Source: Rhynchopus sp. YZ270_cl-10 | Taxonomy: Eukaryota > Euglenozoa > Diplonemea > Diplonemida > Diplonemidae | Assembly: GCA_964035575.1 (NCBI GenBank) | Contig: OZ037851.1 | Location: 124,001 to 188,000, forward strand | Direction of reading: 5' to 3' | Length of the DNA: 64,000 nt | Shown here: positions 33,043 to 42,965 of the stretch, in pieces | How positions within the stretch are numbered: position 1 is the stretch's first letter | Layout of the letters: each line of letters opens with the position of its first letter | Translations under genes and position numbers: made by a program | Notes under the pieces: model-generated | Told to the model about the DNA's origin: nothing | Seen by the model: the letters and a program-made list of their open reading frames with translations, nothing else | Database searches by the model: none

Positions 33043-33323
33043 ATGATGACCTAAAGAAAAACGTTGGAAAAAAAAAAATTGGCAGTTGAAAACAATTTTG
33101 GGTTTTGCGGAAGCTCGAAAGCGACAACACTTTTTTTTTTTCGGGGGAAAATAGTGCAGCCAGCAGCATCACTGACACTGATCAGGCTAGCTCGATTATT
33201 TCTCTTGAATGATGAATTGTATTACCTCTCGTGCATGCACACAAAAAAGGTTGAGGGAAAGGGGGTATGAACACAAAACCAAAGCTGCAGTTGACAGTGC
33301 AAAACGCCACTGAAAAAACTGTA

Positions 33324-33417
33324 GTTGTTGATGCAGGCACCTCCGACTGACCCACGTACGATGCCAGCCCCGGATGAAAAAGCACAACCACCCTGCGGCC
33401 TACAACAGTAGATGTAA
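33324..33417 (+). repeat. H5 repeat, long copy
   Basis: GTTGTTGATGCAGG, CACCTCCGACTGACCCACG, TACGATGCCAGCCCC, GGATGAAA, CCCTGCGGCC and AGATGTAA; closely matches 5739-5832. Confidence 0.75.
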
Positions 33418-33959
33418 CGAATACGTATGAGACAATAACACATAAGAATTCTGTGGGCGCAAAAAATGGGAAGGCTACCTTATTTACCAGCGGGGGGAGG
33501 GGGACGATTTGCACAAATAATTTGGGAAGAGTCACTTTGTGAGCCGCATTGCGAGGGGAAAAGACAGGGTATTTGGATATTGACTGGATCCATTTTTGTT
33601 GTGTTAAAAATGGTGTCCACACACATCGGATTTAATTTTTTTTCGCTTCAAAAAAAAAAGTGGTGAAAATCACACCCAAAGTCCCTGGTGCAGAATCTCA
33701 ACGTTACAAAAAAAGGGGAAGCCTTCAAGGGGAAATTTTTTTTGTAAGGCAATGCTAAGCCTGGTATGGCAATCTCTGGGGAGATCCTATGTGTTTTGTG
33801 TTTTGTATTTTTTATTTTTCTTTTGAAAACTTGGTTGGTATTAGCCAGGGTTTGGGACCTATTTTTTTTCTTCTTCCAAACACAAGGGGAGGGGAGGGGG
33901 GAAATGAAGATGGTGGAGAACCTTGATAGACTTAAACCGTGAAAAAAAAAACACTACAC

Positions 33960-34048
33960 TGGTGCTTTCGGAATTCGGTCAACTACCTGTCAGCGACGTG
34001 TCACGACCTGTCGGTGGCCTGTCAATATCGACCCCTCCCGGAGCACCA
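33960..34048 (-). mobile_element. Very short inverted-repeat element (GGTGCT type), copy 2
   Basis: Ends TGGTGCTTTCGG and CCGGAGCACCA; internal GACAGGTCG units read on the minus strand, so this copy is reversed relative to 16676 and 62147. Confidence 0.7.
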
Positions 34049-34154
34049 TGCACCCAAACCTTTTTTTTTTCACAAAGAAAAAGCTTTTTATTTTTAGCGC
34101 AGACACTAGATGTGCTCTGCAATGTCAAACTCTTTTCAGTTTATGTTTCCTCCT

Positions 34155-34204
34155 TGAAAACTTGGTTGTTTTAGTGTAGACACCCGAAGATGAACTCCAC
34201 TGTA
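34155..34204 (+). repeat. H4 repeat
   Basis: GAAAACTTGGTTGTTTTAG, GTGTAGACACCCGAAG, ATGAACTCCACT. Confidence 0.65.
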
Positions 34205-34687
34205 CTACTTCTTTTCCTCCATCTCTGTACGTTTAGTAACCTAAAAACTTTTTTTCAGAAACAGAAAGGGGGCAGCAATGGGCCTTCAGGCGAAGAGCAT
34301 GCCTGGGAGAGCGGGGTTAAGACGGTGGTGTTGTTGTACAGCACCAATATTTGGACACCAAGTTACAGTAAGACATCACCGGAGTAAAAACTAAGGCAAG
34401 TTCTTGGTATTTCAAAACTCTAAGGGAAGGTTTTTTTTACCCTCACTGACTGTTTGTTGTCTTACTGTCTTTGGATCACTCCAGTATTGTGCCTCACTCA
34501 GTCATGCCTGCATTCTCAAGAAGAGGGGGTGTAGTGCTCTGCACAACTGGGCTGATGCAACTGGGTTATATTTATGTGAGTTTTTTTTTGTTTTTTGTTT
34601 TGTTTTTGTGAAGTTGACACATGCGCATTCTTGATGATGATGCTAGCAAAATACCATATCTACAAAAGAGAAAATAAAGGGTTTGAT

Positions 34688-34718
34688 AAGATGACTCTAA
34701 ACACTGTGCTTAGTCACC
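34688..34718 (+). repeat. H1 hairpin repeat
   Basis: AAGATGACTCTAAAC, loop ACTGT, GCTTAGTCACC. Confidence 0.55.
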
Positions 34719-35292
34719 AAACCACAAGAACAGGTTTGTCTGATGAAACCTCGCCCCTTTTTGAAAAGAAAACGATTGACTACATTGGGTTGAGAGTCAA
34801 GGGTTTGTTTTGATCAAAAAAAAGAAAAACGTTGGCGAAAACTATCAAAGGGTAAAGTTGATTGCGTACTTATTGTATTGCATCATTAAAAAAAATCCAT
34901 TACAACTCACATTGTTTCGTTGTCGGAACATGTCTCAAAGGACAGTCTGATTGCAGTGTCAGGGTAAACCCGAGGCAAATGCAGAAAGGGAAGAAAATGG
35001 TACGTATAGTTGGCCTCCACAAAGAAGACGTTTGAAAATAAACTCTGACATAAAAAAAACGAAAGAAAACAAAACAACTTTTCTCGTTTTATCACAACTG
35101 CAAAATTTGTTGTGGTTGTTCGCTGTGTGAGTTGTGAGTTGTGTAGTGACTAGTAACTAATGGGGGTAATTCTTGCGCAGAATATGACCCCAGTTGTGAT
35201 TGTGCGCGATACTTTCAGGTGGGTTATCCCGAGCATTCGGAATAATAGTGCAGTCCACACGAGTTGTATGGCAAAACAAAGAAAAGTTTTGT

Positions 35293-35323
35293 AAGATGAT
35301 CCTAAGCCTCTCGTGCATAGTCA
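35293..35323 (+). repeat. H1 hairpin repeat
   Basis: AAGATGATCCTAAGC, CTCTCGT, GCATAGTCA; the right arm is cut short. Preceded by GAAAAGTTTTGT. Confidence 0.6.
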
Positions 35324-35477
35324 AACAAAGGTATGGGAAATAAAGACTATTGCTGGCTGCTCTTTGTGTTCTATCCAGAGTAAATAAACTGGTGCCGTTT
35401 TTCACGTCTAGGACGCGCGGGGTTACCGACACACGGAGGTCACCTCACCTCACCGTTGTTGCCACACAGGGTAAAAC

Positions 35478-35536
35478 AGACAGCACACCTCCCCTCAGGG
35501 TGTGGCAGCATCTTTCAGGACACTGGCCTGACCCCT
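35478..35536 (+). repeat. H6 repeat
   Basis: CAGACAGCACACC, GGTGTGGCAGC and ACACTGGCCTGACCCC; the most regular copy of this family. Confidence 0.55.
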
Positions 35537-35579
35537 ATTTTTGGTGATTATTTTGATGATTAATATTTGCTTTTTTTTT

Positions 35580-35630
35580 GAAAACTTGGTTTGTATTAGA
35601 GTAGACACCCGAGGATGAACTCCACTATAC
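35580..35630 (+). repeat. H4 repeat
   Basis: GAAAACTTGGTTTGTATTAG, AGTAGACACCCGAGG, ATGAACTCCACT. An H1 copy begins 38 bp later. Confidence 0.65.
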
Positions 35631-35668
35631 TTTTTTGTTCAGCTTTATCCAGAAAAAAAGGGTTGGGT

Positions 35669-35704
35669 AAGATAAACCTAAGCATCCTGTACTTAGTTCA
35701 CCTT
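35669..35704 (+). repeat. H1 hairpin repeat
   Basis: AAGATAAACCTAAGC, loop ATCCTGT, ACTTAGTTCACCTT. Confidence 0.6.
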
Positions 35705-36237
35705 AGACCAAAAAAAAGGGAGGCGAACAGAATCTGGTGGGGGGTCACACTAACAATATCCCAGGGGAGGGGTTTTTTTGTTCTGGTTTGGGGTGTTGCG
35801 GGGGTTTGGTGGTCCATTGGATTGGTCTACTCTCTCTTTTTTTGATGATCTGATGGTTGCAAGCGTGCCATCCGGACAGTCGTTTGCTATCCAGAAAAAC
35901 CACTTTCTCAAGAAAAAAATGCATGACTGATCTTCTCGTTCGTTATTGACTTATACAATCGGTTCAAAATAATTCTGTTTAGTTGATGGAAATTGAAATG
36001 GCTTTTGATGGAACAGTTGTTCTCAAGAAGGGTTTGGGGGAAGGGGGGGAGGAAGGGAAAGGTTGGGGGAAGGAGTTAATAGAATATGGAAGGAAAACAA
36101 TAATAACAAAACAAAAAATATAAGTAGGGGATTCCGGAGAGTCAAAAAGACTCCCAAGGAAAGAGTGAGGGGTTTTTTTGCAGCCACAACCTTCAGTAGC
36201 GCTTCATTTTTTTTGTAACATTTTTTGTTTTTTTTTT

Positions 36238-36275
36238 GAAAACTTGGCTGACACCCAAGGATGAACTCCACTATA
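36238..36275 (+). repeat. H4 repeat with internal deletion
   Basis: GAAAACTTGGCTGACACCC, AAGGATGAACTCCACT; about 12 bp are missing from the middle. Confidence 0.55.
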
Positions 36276-37210
36276 CAAAACGCTGTTAGTAACCGCTGAT
36301 GAACACGATGATGATCTCTCCTGTGTGGCAGATGTCACACAGTTTTTTTTGCTTGCCAGGGGGTAAATCCCCAGGATACGGTGACTCTTGCATGTTGTAA
36401 CTTCGCATAGTTGATCTATGGTACCGGTTTGCAACAAAAAAAAAATATGATTTTTTCCCACATTTTTCGTTCCGCAATTTGTGATATTTTTCCCGCCCTG
36501 AAGTATTTTGGTAAACACAATCTTGTAGGGCACTACACCTTCTGTCAATTCTCATTTCCTATTGTCAAAGCACTTTTGATCAAAAAAAAAAACTGTCAGG
36601 CATATTCCTAAACTGTCTGTTCTTTCCTAGATTTTCAAAAAAGTATGCGCCCTGTTTATTTGCATACTTTTTGTGAAAATTCTCGGAAATTTTCCAATAT
36701 TTAGTAAACCTGAAAACTGCCTCTTACATGCTTTTCTACCTTCCCTCCCTTTTGTTGTTCGGAAAATGCTGTTCTCAATTATTTTGGTCAAAAAAAAACA
36801 AAAAAAAAAAATCGACTTTTCGTGGCACAAAAATATCTATTGTGGCCGGAAGTGATTCACCTCTGCTAAATAAGGAGCTGAAGCAGCAGTGGCTTGAGAG
36901 TTCAAGAGCATGAGAAAAACAGTAAAACCAAAAAGAAACAACCAATTGGAGGGAGCGAGCAACATGCCTTTGTGTTTGAGGGTATTGTCAAAGATAAAAA
37001 GCTATTTTTTTTTTTTTTTAGTGAGCAAGACGAAGGTGGCTGTGGTGCGTCCAAAAGGGCACACCAAAAAATGGGGTAGAGAATGTACGACATGCCTCAT
37101 CCGCGAGGCTCTGATATCAAACTAATGGGTTGGGGTAATGGGGTGAGGGTTGGGGAGTAGTGGGTGTGCACGAGAGCCGATTTCAATTATACACCAAAAG
37201 AAAGCTGCTA

Positions 37211-37239
37211 ATATGAATGTGCCCCACCGCACACATCAT
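37211..37239 (+). repeat. H2 hairpin repeat
   Basis: ATATGAATGTGC, CCCACC, GCACACATCAT. Confidence 0.55.
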
Positions 37240-37651
37240 GTTCTAAGAACAGAAAAAAAAGAAAGATTTTTTTTTGAATGAAAGGACGAACGAATCTCAC
37301 GGAAACCTCCAGCAGCACTTCTTTTAGTGCGCTTACTGATTTAGTTCTTGATAAAATTGTTAACTGTCGTTACCATATGTGCCAACAGCTCCATTTTGGG
37401 GTGTGGGTATGGTGTGGGTGGGTGGGGGATCACTGCCTCGTACCTTTTTGTTGAAATGCTTCTACAAAACCCTGTTCAGGATGTTTTCTGAGAGCCATCA
37501 ACAAAAGACAGTGAAATATTCGCAAGAAAAGAAAGAGCTGTTTTTGATAATATATTTTTCGACAAAAGGGGGAATTTTTTTTTTCCCAGATACTTTCCAA
37601 TAGAAAGCACAAAACAGGGAACACATACACACCTCAAGAAGAGAATACTTT

Positions 37652-37683
37652 AAGATGAATAACCTTCACTTTCGCACACATCT
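37652..37683 (+). repeat. H2 hairpin repeat
   Basis: AAGATGAATAACC, TTCACTTTC, GCACACATCT. Confidence 0.45.
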
Positions 37684-38078
37684 AAAAAAAAACAAAAATA
37701 AAAAAGACACAGAACACAGAGGAGCACGTACATCGCACCAAATGCTGTCATTTATACGTTTGAACAAAGGACCAGCCTGGCCTCGATTATTTTATAAAAA
37801 TAGAAATGTTGGCAAAAGGGTGCAACTACACCTTCTCTCTACTTTAGGGGACCTCGGGTAAGAGGAAGAGAGAGAGAGAGAGAGAGAAATGCATGACAGT
37901 ACTGAACGCGCTTTAGAAGCGACCACAACTGTTCACAGGACAAAAAAAAAAAAAACACACAGATGATTTGAGGGTCAAGAGTGAAGTCTATGTCAGGACT
38001 ACTCAGGTACCCGGGTAGTGCTGTACTTTTAAAAAATACTGATTTTTTTTCTGCCTGAATTTGGTCCGAATTTTATTT

Positions 38079-38890
38079 TAGATAATTCCCCTGTATTTTA
38101 CTAAGGGAAAATCCCTAGTAAAATACAGGCAAAAATCCAGGTAAAAATCACTTTGTCTCGATTTTTTAGTAAAAATACAGGGTGCAACGAAACCAGAAAA
38201 AAACTTCGCCATTGGACGTTTCTGGGTTCCGAGCTTTAAACGCAAAAAAAATCTATTTTTTTTTCGCAAAATTTTTTGACTTAACACTGCTTGTGCTTAG
38301 AAAACCCGAATTTTTTACCCTTCAAAATTGCATTTGAGGAACTCACAACGCGTCAAAACGAAAAGGTCGTTTTTGGCACTTTTAAAACCGGGCTCCGCTG
38401 AGTTCACCATATTTTTGCTCGATTTATTTAGTGGAGTAACTAATTAGTAATCGTATTCTCGGACAAAAATTCGGGACGAGGTGTTAGATAATTCCCCTGT
38501 ATTTTACTAAGGGAAAATCCCTAGTAAAATACAGGCAAAAATCCAGGTAAAAATCACTTTGTCTCGATTTTTTAGTAAAAATACAGGGTGCAACGAAACC
38601 AGAAAAAAACTTCGCCATTGGACGTTTCTGGGTTCCGAGCTTTAAACGCAAAAAAAATCTATTTTTTTTTCGCAAAATTTTTTGACTTAACACTGCTTGT
38701 GCTTAGAAAACCCGAATTTTTTACCCTTCAAAATTGCATTTGAGGAACTCACAACGCGTCAAAACGAAAAGGTCGTTTTTGGCACTTTTAAAACCGGGCT
38801 CCGCTGAGTTCACCATATTTTTGCTCGATTTATTTAGTGGAGTAACTAATTAGTAATCGTATTCTCGGACAAAAATTCGGGACGAGGTGT
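38079..38890. repeat. Exact tandem duplication, 2 x 406 bp
   Basis: 38079-38484 and 38485-38890 read identically by eye. Each starts TAGATAATTCCCCTG and carries a near-perfect hairpin at 38089-38128 and its copy at 38495-38534 (CCTGTATTTTACTAAGGG with CCCTAGTAAAATACAGG), plus a further TTTTAGTAAAAATACAGG half-site. No coding character. Confidence 0.9.
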
Positions 38891-38979
38891 AAAAAAAAAA
38901 GCATCTTCTTGGAACGCATAAAATTGTTTTTGACACGTTTTGCAAAAAAAAAATTCAAAAGAGTGGGGAAAAGTTTTGT

Positions 38980-39015
38980 AAGATGATTTCGAGAGCCTCA
39001 CCGCTGGGCCAACCT
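38980..39015 (+). repeat. H1 hairpin repeat, divergent
   Basis: AAGATGATTTCGAGAGC, CTCACC, GCTGGGCCAACCT; preceded by GAAAAGTTTTGT like canonical copies. Confidence 0.45.
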
Positions 39016-39052
39016 GAACAAAACAGATTCAAAAAAAAGAGGGGGACGCTTG

Positions 39053-39084
39053 AAAGATGGATTATGCCTTGTTGTGCACACATC
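39053..39084 (+). repeat. H2 hairpin repeat
   Basis: AAAGATGGATTATGC, CTTGTT, GTGCACACATC. Confidence 0.45.
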
Positions 39085-39578
39085 AAATAGTAGGTGATAG
39101 TGGACCCGTTTATATCGTTTGGGATATGGGGTGAGGATGGGGATGAACTAAGAATAACCGCTGTTATTCTCAAAGTAATTCAAAATGGAAGTTAAGTGCA
39201 AACGACTCTGGACGCAGGCACCACGGATTCAAATAAAGGAGGGGAAAACGAGAAGAAAGAGCGACGAAAAAAAGCGAAAAACAAAAAAAAAAATATAAAA
39301 GAGTGGGACACATGCATGTAAACCAGAAAACGAAGTACCAGATTTGGGATTTCGCGCTTTTTTCATTAGATGGGAGTTCCCTAAGGCGGGCCCTATTTCC
39401 CTCTGAAAACCCTGGAACGGTACAATGCATGGGTGGACAATGAAGGGGGTTTGTTTTTTTTTAAATCATTTTTGTTCGGGAAAGAAGTCTGACCCTAAGA
39501 GAGAAGAAAAAACCCTCTCTGACCTGACCCCCCCCAAAAAAAAATGGGAGAGAAAAAAATGCTCCCGGAAATATAATA

Positions 39579-39606
39579 TGACTTGAAATACAAAGCTCTG
39601 TACCGA
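39579..39606 (+). repeat. H3 repeat fragment
   Basis: GACTTGAAATACAAAGCTCTG and a short remnant. An H1 copy follows at 39650. Confidence 0.5.
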
Positions 39607-39649
39607 AAACAAAACCAAAAAAAAACAAAAAAAAGCGAGAAAAGTTGGT

Positions 39650-39680
39650 AGATGAACCTAAGCCTCTGCTGAACCACCTT
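39650..39680 (+). repeat. H1 hairpin repeat
   Basis: AGATGAACCTAAGCC, TCTGCT, GAACCACCTT; preceded by GAAAAGTTGGT. Confidence 0.5.
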
Positions 39681-40183
39681 GGAAAAAATATATGGGGAAG
39701 GATGGTTGGGTCTGGGGCTTTGTGAGTCACCAAAAAAGCGATTTTTTCCCCCCTAATTTTTAGGAACCCCCTTTTTTTGATATCCCCTGAAACTTTCTTT
39801 TTTTTTCTCTATAAAATACACCGTCAATAGTTTTTGTCAACCCCATCCCCTTCATCTCACTTCTTACGACCTCAAAGCCGCATTCTTTTATCTTTTTTGT
39901 TTTTCATTTTTTGATAATCAAATCGTTTTTTTCTTGTTCTTTTGTAGTTTCGATTTTTTTTAATCATGCTTTCAGTGTTTCCCAGTTTCTCACCTAACTC
40001 TGAAAAGACATTTTGCGATTTTTATAGGTATTTTTTTTTGTTGAAGTTTGGCGATCCCAGCGCGCTTTTCGAGTTCTGACGGACTGTTGCAGGTTTTTTT
40101 TCTTCTTCGCCTGGAAGTTTCTTACCTTTTTTTTGAGATTTCTCACTCCAAAATCACCCTGGGAAACAACATAGCTTTCTTTT

Positions 40184-41644
40184 CTAGGATATAGAGCAGC
40201 ATTCTTCTCCTTTATAACGTCTTTTGCGCTCCCGTTGATTCATCTCATATCCGAAATGCTCGAAGGCGGTGGAGGGCTTGCGGAGCGCGGAACCACTGTC
40301 CTCAAGCGCATCGGGGGGCCCTGCTCCGTTGTTCTGCTCTGCTGTCGCTGCCGCAGTCGCGACACGCAGTTTTTTGAGTGCTTTGCGCTGCTTCCGCTTC
40401 GCTGCAGGAGACGACGGATTGATGCGATGCGACGGCGAAGGGTACCGGATCTCATCATAGCAATCAGCGTACATCACACACACATCATCCTCCACACCAA
40501 AAAACACAAACGGCCCCCACGCTGTGATGCACGAAACCGGCTCTCTCGTCAACCTCCCGATGCACTGAAGACTTGCCGTATCATAGACAGAAACGCCACC
40601 TCCATCATTAATATACAATGTACCCCCACAAGGAGACACTGCAAGACAGGAGAGCCCGTAGTCATCGGTGCCCGGTAGGTACGAGCAGTAGATTTCGCCA
40701 CAGCATTCAAGGTTTTCTGTGTTGTAGATGCGGAGGGAGGGGATGGAGGAGGTTCCGTTGTTGAGAGGGGGGTCGCCACGGTATGGGAGGACAAAGAGAC
40801 GTGACCCGCAGGGGCTCAGAACGGATTCGTATGAAGGAGAGGAGGAGGCCTTCACGACCTCGCCGTGCTCTATCATCTGCATTGCGCCCTCAGACCACAG
40901 AGAGTTCTCCTGCCCGCTGAAGATGACATCCCCGCACACAGACACATTAATATTGAACGTCGCAGGCGTATCAATCACCTTCAAACACTCCCAAGACCCG
41001 ATGCTAAAGATGTGAATCCCCTTCCCAGAGGCGCCCCCCGCAAAGAGGCGGTCCCCCGTTTGAGGGACCGACATCGCAGACCAGCACCCAGGCAGTTCGT
41101 GCTCAAGGGTCCACACAGAGTCGAGCACCCAGGAGCGAATCGAAACGTATTTGGACCGAGTGAAAAGACGGGTAACATTCGTCACCCCACTGCCGTACTC
41201 GAAGTCGGGGGAGGGGAGTACTTCGTCGACGGTGTCCTCATGGCGGAGACTGTCCACGCAGCCGCCTGATTCTCGGTGCCAGACTTTGACATGTCGGTCG
41301 CGGGATCCGCTGAAAATCCAGGTTCCGCAGGGTGAGATGGCAATGGAGACGACGTCAGAGGTGTGGCCTTTGTAAAAGCGGGGAAGCTCTGATTGGATGC
41401 TGAAAAACATTTCGTGGTTTTCGGAAATGGGTGTGCTGCGGATGAGGGTGCTGTCGGAGGAGAAGTTGGACGCAATACTGCCTGTCCCAGAGCACGACAG
41501 AGAGACATTGATACGCGGCGCAATGCTGGTATCTATGTTAAACAGCACCGCAAGTTTCCTCTTCACATCCAATACGTTGTCATCTTCACCGATCTCTAAT
41601 ATTCGGTTTTCACCTGTCGCTGTAAACGTACTGCTTACTTCCAT
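40184..41644 (-). CDS. WD40-repeat protein with ubiquitin-like N-terminus and possible prenylation motif
   Basis: Single exon, 486 aa. Residues about 4-50 (FTATGENRILEIGEDDNVLDV KRKLAVLF) look like the start of a beta-grasp, ubiquitin-like fold. WD-type repeats follow from about 90 to 390; the best is GHTSDVVSIAISPCGTWIFS then VKVWHRESG. A later marker is LAVSPCGGTLYINDGG. The C-terminal about 90 residues are basic and Ala-rich (KRKQRKALKKLR), and the protein ends ECCSIS, where CSIS fits a CaaX farnesylation box. I infer a scaffold that may attach to a membrane; no ortholog recognised. Unlike the WD40 pair at 7.6-13.8 kb it has no signal peptide. Confidence 0.88.
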   Translation of the reverse strand: MEVSSTFTATGENRILEIGEDDNVLDVKRKLAVLFNIDTSIAPRINVSLSCSGTGSIASNFSSDSTLIRSTPISENHEMFFSIQSELPRFYKGHTSDVVSIAISPCGTWIFSGSRDRHVKVWHRESGGCVDSLRHEDTVDEVLPSPDFEYGSGVTNVTRLFTRSKYVSIRSWVLDSVWTLEHELPGCWSAMSVPQTGDRLFAGGASGKGIHIFSIGSWECLKVIDTPATFNINVSVCGDVIFSGQENSLWSEGAMQMIEHGEVVKASSSPSYESVLSPCGSRLFVLPYRGDPPLNNGTSSIPSLRIYNTENLECCGEIYCSYLPGTDDYGLSCLAVSPCGGTLYINDGGGVSVYDTASLQCIGRLTREPVSCITAWGPFVFFGVEDDVCVMYADCYDEIRYPSPSHRINPSSPAAKRKQRKALKKLRVATAAATAEQNNGAGPPDALEDSGSALRKPSTAFEHFGYEMNQRERKRRYKGEECCSIS

Positions 41645-41761
41645 TGTAAAGGAGAGAGAGGATGGAGAAGAAAGAGGAGAGGATAAAGGGGGGAAGGGGA
41701 GGGGGAAGAGGATGCGGGTGTTGTGAAAGAATCAGAGCAAAAAAAAGGGAAGTGCTTTTGT

Positions 41762-41795
41762 GAGATGAGCCTAAGCTTCTGAGCTTAAGTCACCC
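41762..41795 (+). repeat. H1 hairpin repeat, upstream of the WD40 gene
   Basis: GAGATGAGCCTAAGC, loop TTCT, GAGCTTAAGTCACCC; 118 bp upstream of the WD40 protein ATG. Confidence 0.6.
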
Positions 41796-42066
41796 AAAGA
41801 GAGAGGAACTACTTGGGGTGAGTTGAGCGGAAAGATATGGGGGGTGTGATGCTTGGGGGAGAGGGGGAGACTGAAGAGTTGTGTTGTGGGGTGGGGGTTT
41901 TTGTATTCTGTTTGGGTGGTTTGTGGAGAAAATGAGTGCGCCTGTCGTACACACATACAACGCGCCTCAGGCAACACTGTGGGAACCACCGCTGCGGTTC
42001 TGCTTGATGGGTTGGTTAAGATAGATGCGCTCACGAAGATGACGTGTCAGACTCCCACACAACATC

Positions 42067-42790
42067 ATGCCGTCCAAGAACGTAGGGAAAGGAAAAGTCA
42101 TACGTGGTTAAGCTAACCACAAAAATGCCCGCAAAGGGGCAAGGGGTTGACGGATTCCAAGTCCCGGCGAAGGAGGTGAACTTCTACAAGGTGATGAAAG
42201 CGACTTGCAACACCTTCGGGAATTTAAGCCAAAAGTGTGGACGTGCGTAAAAACGAGTGGAGTCCTACCTGGATCAGACGAGCCCTGCATCATCCTCAAC
42301 CACCTCGCGATGTGCCATGGAGCGTGTCTAACATCAATAGCAATCAAGCATGGGGTACTTAAATTACTTGAAAAAATACGGCCAAAGAGCGCAAGGTAAA
42401 TCAGCGAGGATGAGAAGCTCTGGGAGAAGCACGCTTCCGGGACGATTGCGTTAGGCGCAAATGTTGCGCGAGTTGCGTAGCTGTGGGGCGATCACGAGAA
42501 TGCTGAGGAAGGGGGAAAACACGAGACTGTGGTGCATCTCGTGTCAGCACACCGGGCAATTGAGCTACGATACCCGGTTTAGTGCACACAAAGAAGTAGA
42601 AGAAGAAGAACAAGAGACGATGCAGCGCACGACAGTGCATAGCTATGCTAGGAGTTCAAGTGTTGTGCAAGACTGCAGAAGACAGAGGACAGGAACAAGC
42701 AAATCAGCGCAAAACAAAAATCAAAACAAAAACACAGTATTTTCTTTGACCCAACTCTGTTCAAAGAGATCACAACGCGTGTAAATGTGG
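42067..42790 (+). other. Cluster of short plus-strand frames, possible gene relic
   Basis: This stretch is richer in GC than its flanks and carries short open frames that change phase: one from 42124 (MPAKGQGVDGFQVPAKEV), one over about 42240-42399 (SDEPCIILNHLAMCHGAC) and one near 42520 with a CxxC pair (WCISCQHTGQ). No GTATGY donor that would join them was found. It could be a decayed plus-strand gene or mobile-element cargo. No family recognised. Confidence 0.3.
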
Positions 42791-42965
42791 TGCATCTCTA
42801 TTGAAATAAACATATTTGGCAAAACGCCCCTCCCTTCCCCTCCCCTCCCCTAATGACCTCAACCTACACCTCTGCGAACACCTACACCACATCCCCTGGA
42901 CAGCAAGCTGTGGGGAAGAATTCATTCACCCAAGAAGACCCCATGGCAGGCAGGCATTTAACACG

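Larger units (their letters stand above)
25068..40183. other. 15-kb gene-free, repeat-rich region
   Basis: No reading frame here has both length and coding character; those present are AT-rich and lysine/phenylalanine-heavy. The region holds two small hAT elements, the GGTGCT element copy 2, a 406-bp exact tandem duplication, and many H1-H6 hairpin repeats, all listed separately. Confidence 0.65.
41645..42965. other. Intergenic region with H1 hairpin and unexplained GC-richer stretch
   Basis: Contains an H1 hairpin at 41762-41795, a perfect small hairpin (GTGGTTAAGCTAACCAC) at about 42105-42121, and the plus-strand ORF cluster listed separately. Confidence 0.55.

Noticed and set aside
38078-38693. 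Two identical 69-codon minus-strand frames as duplicated small genes
   Set aside because: They are the same AT-rich sequence in a tandem duplication, without coding composition.
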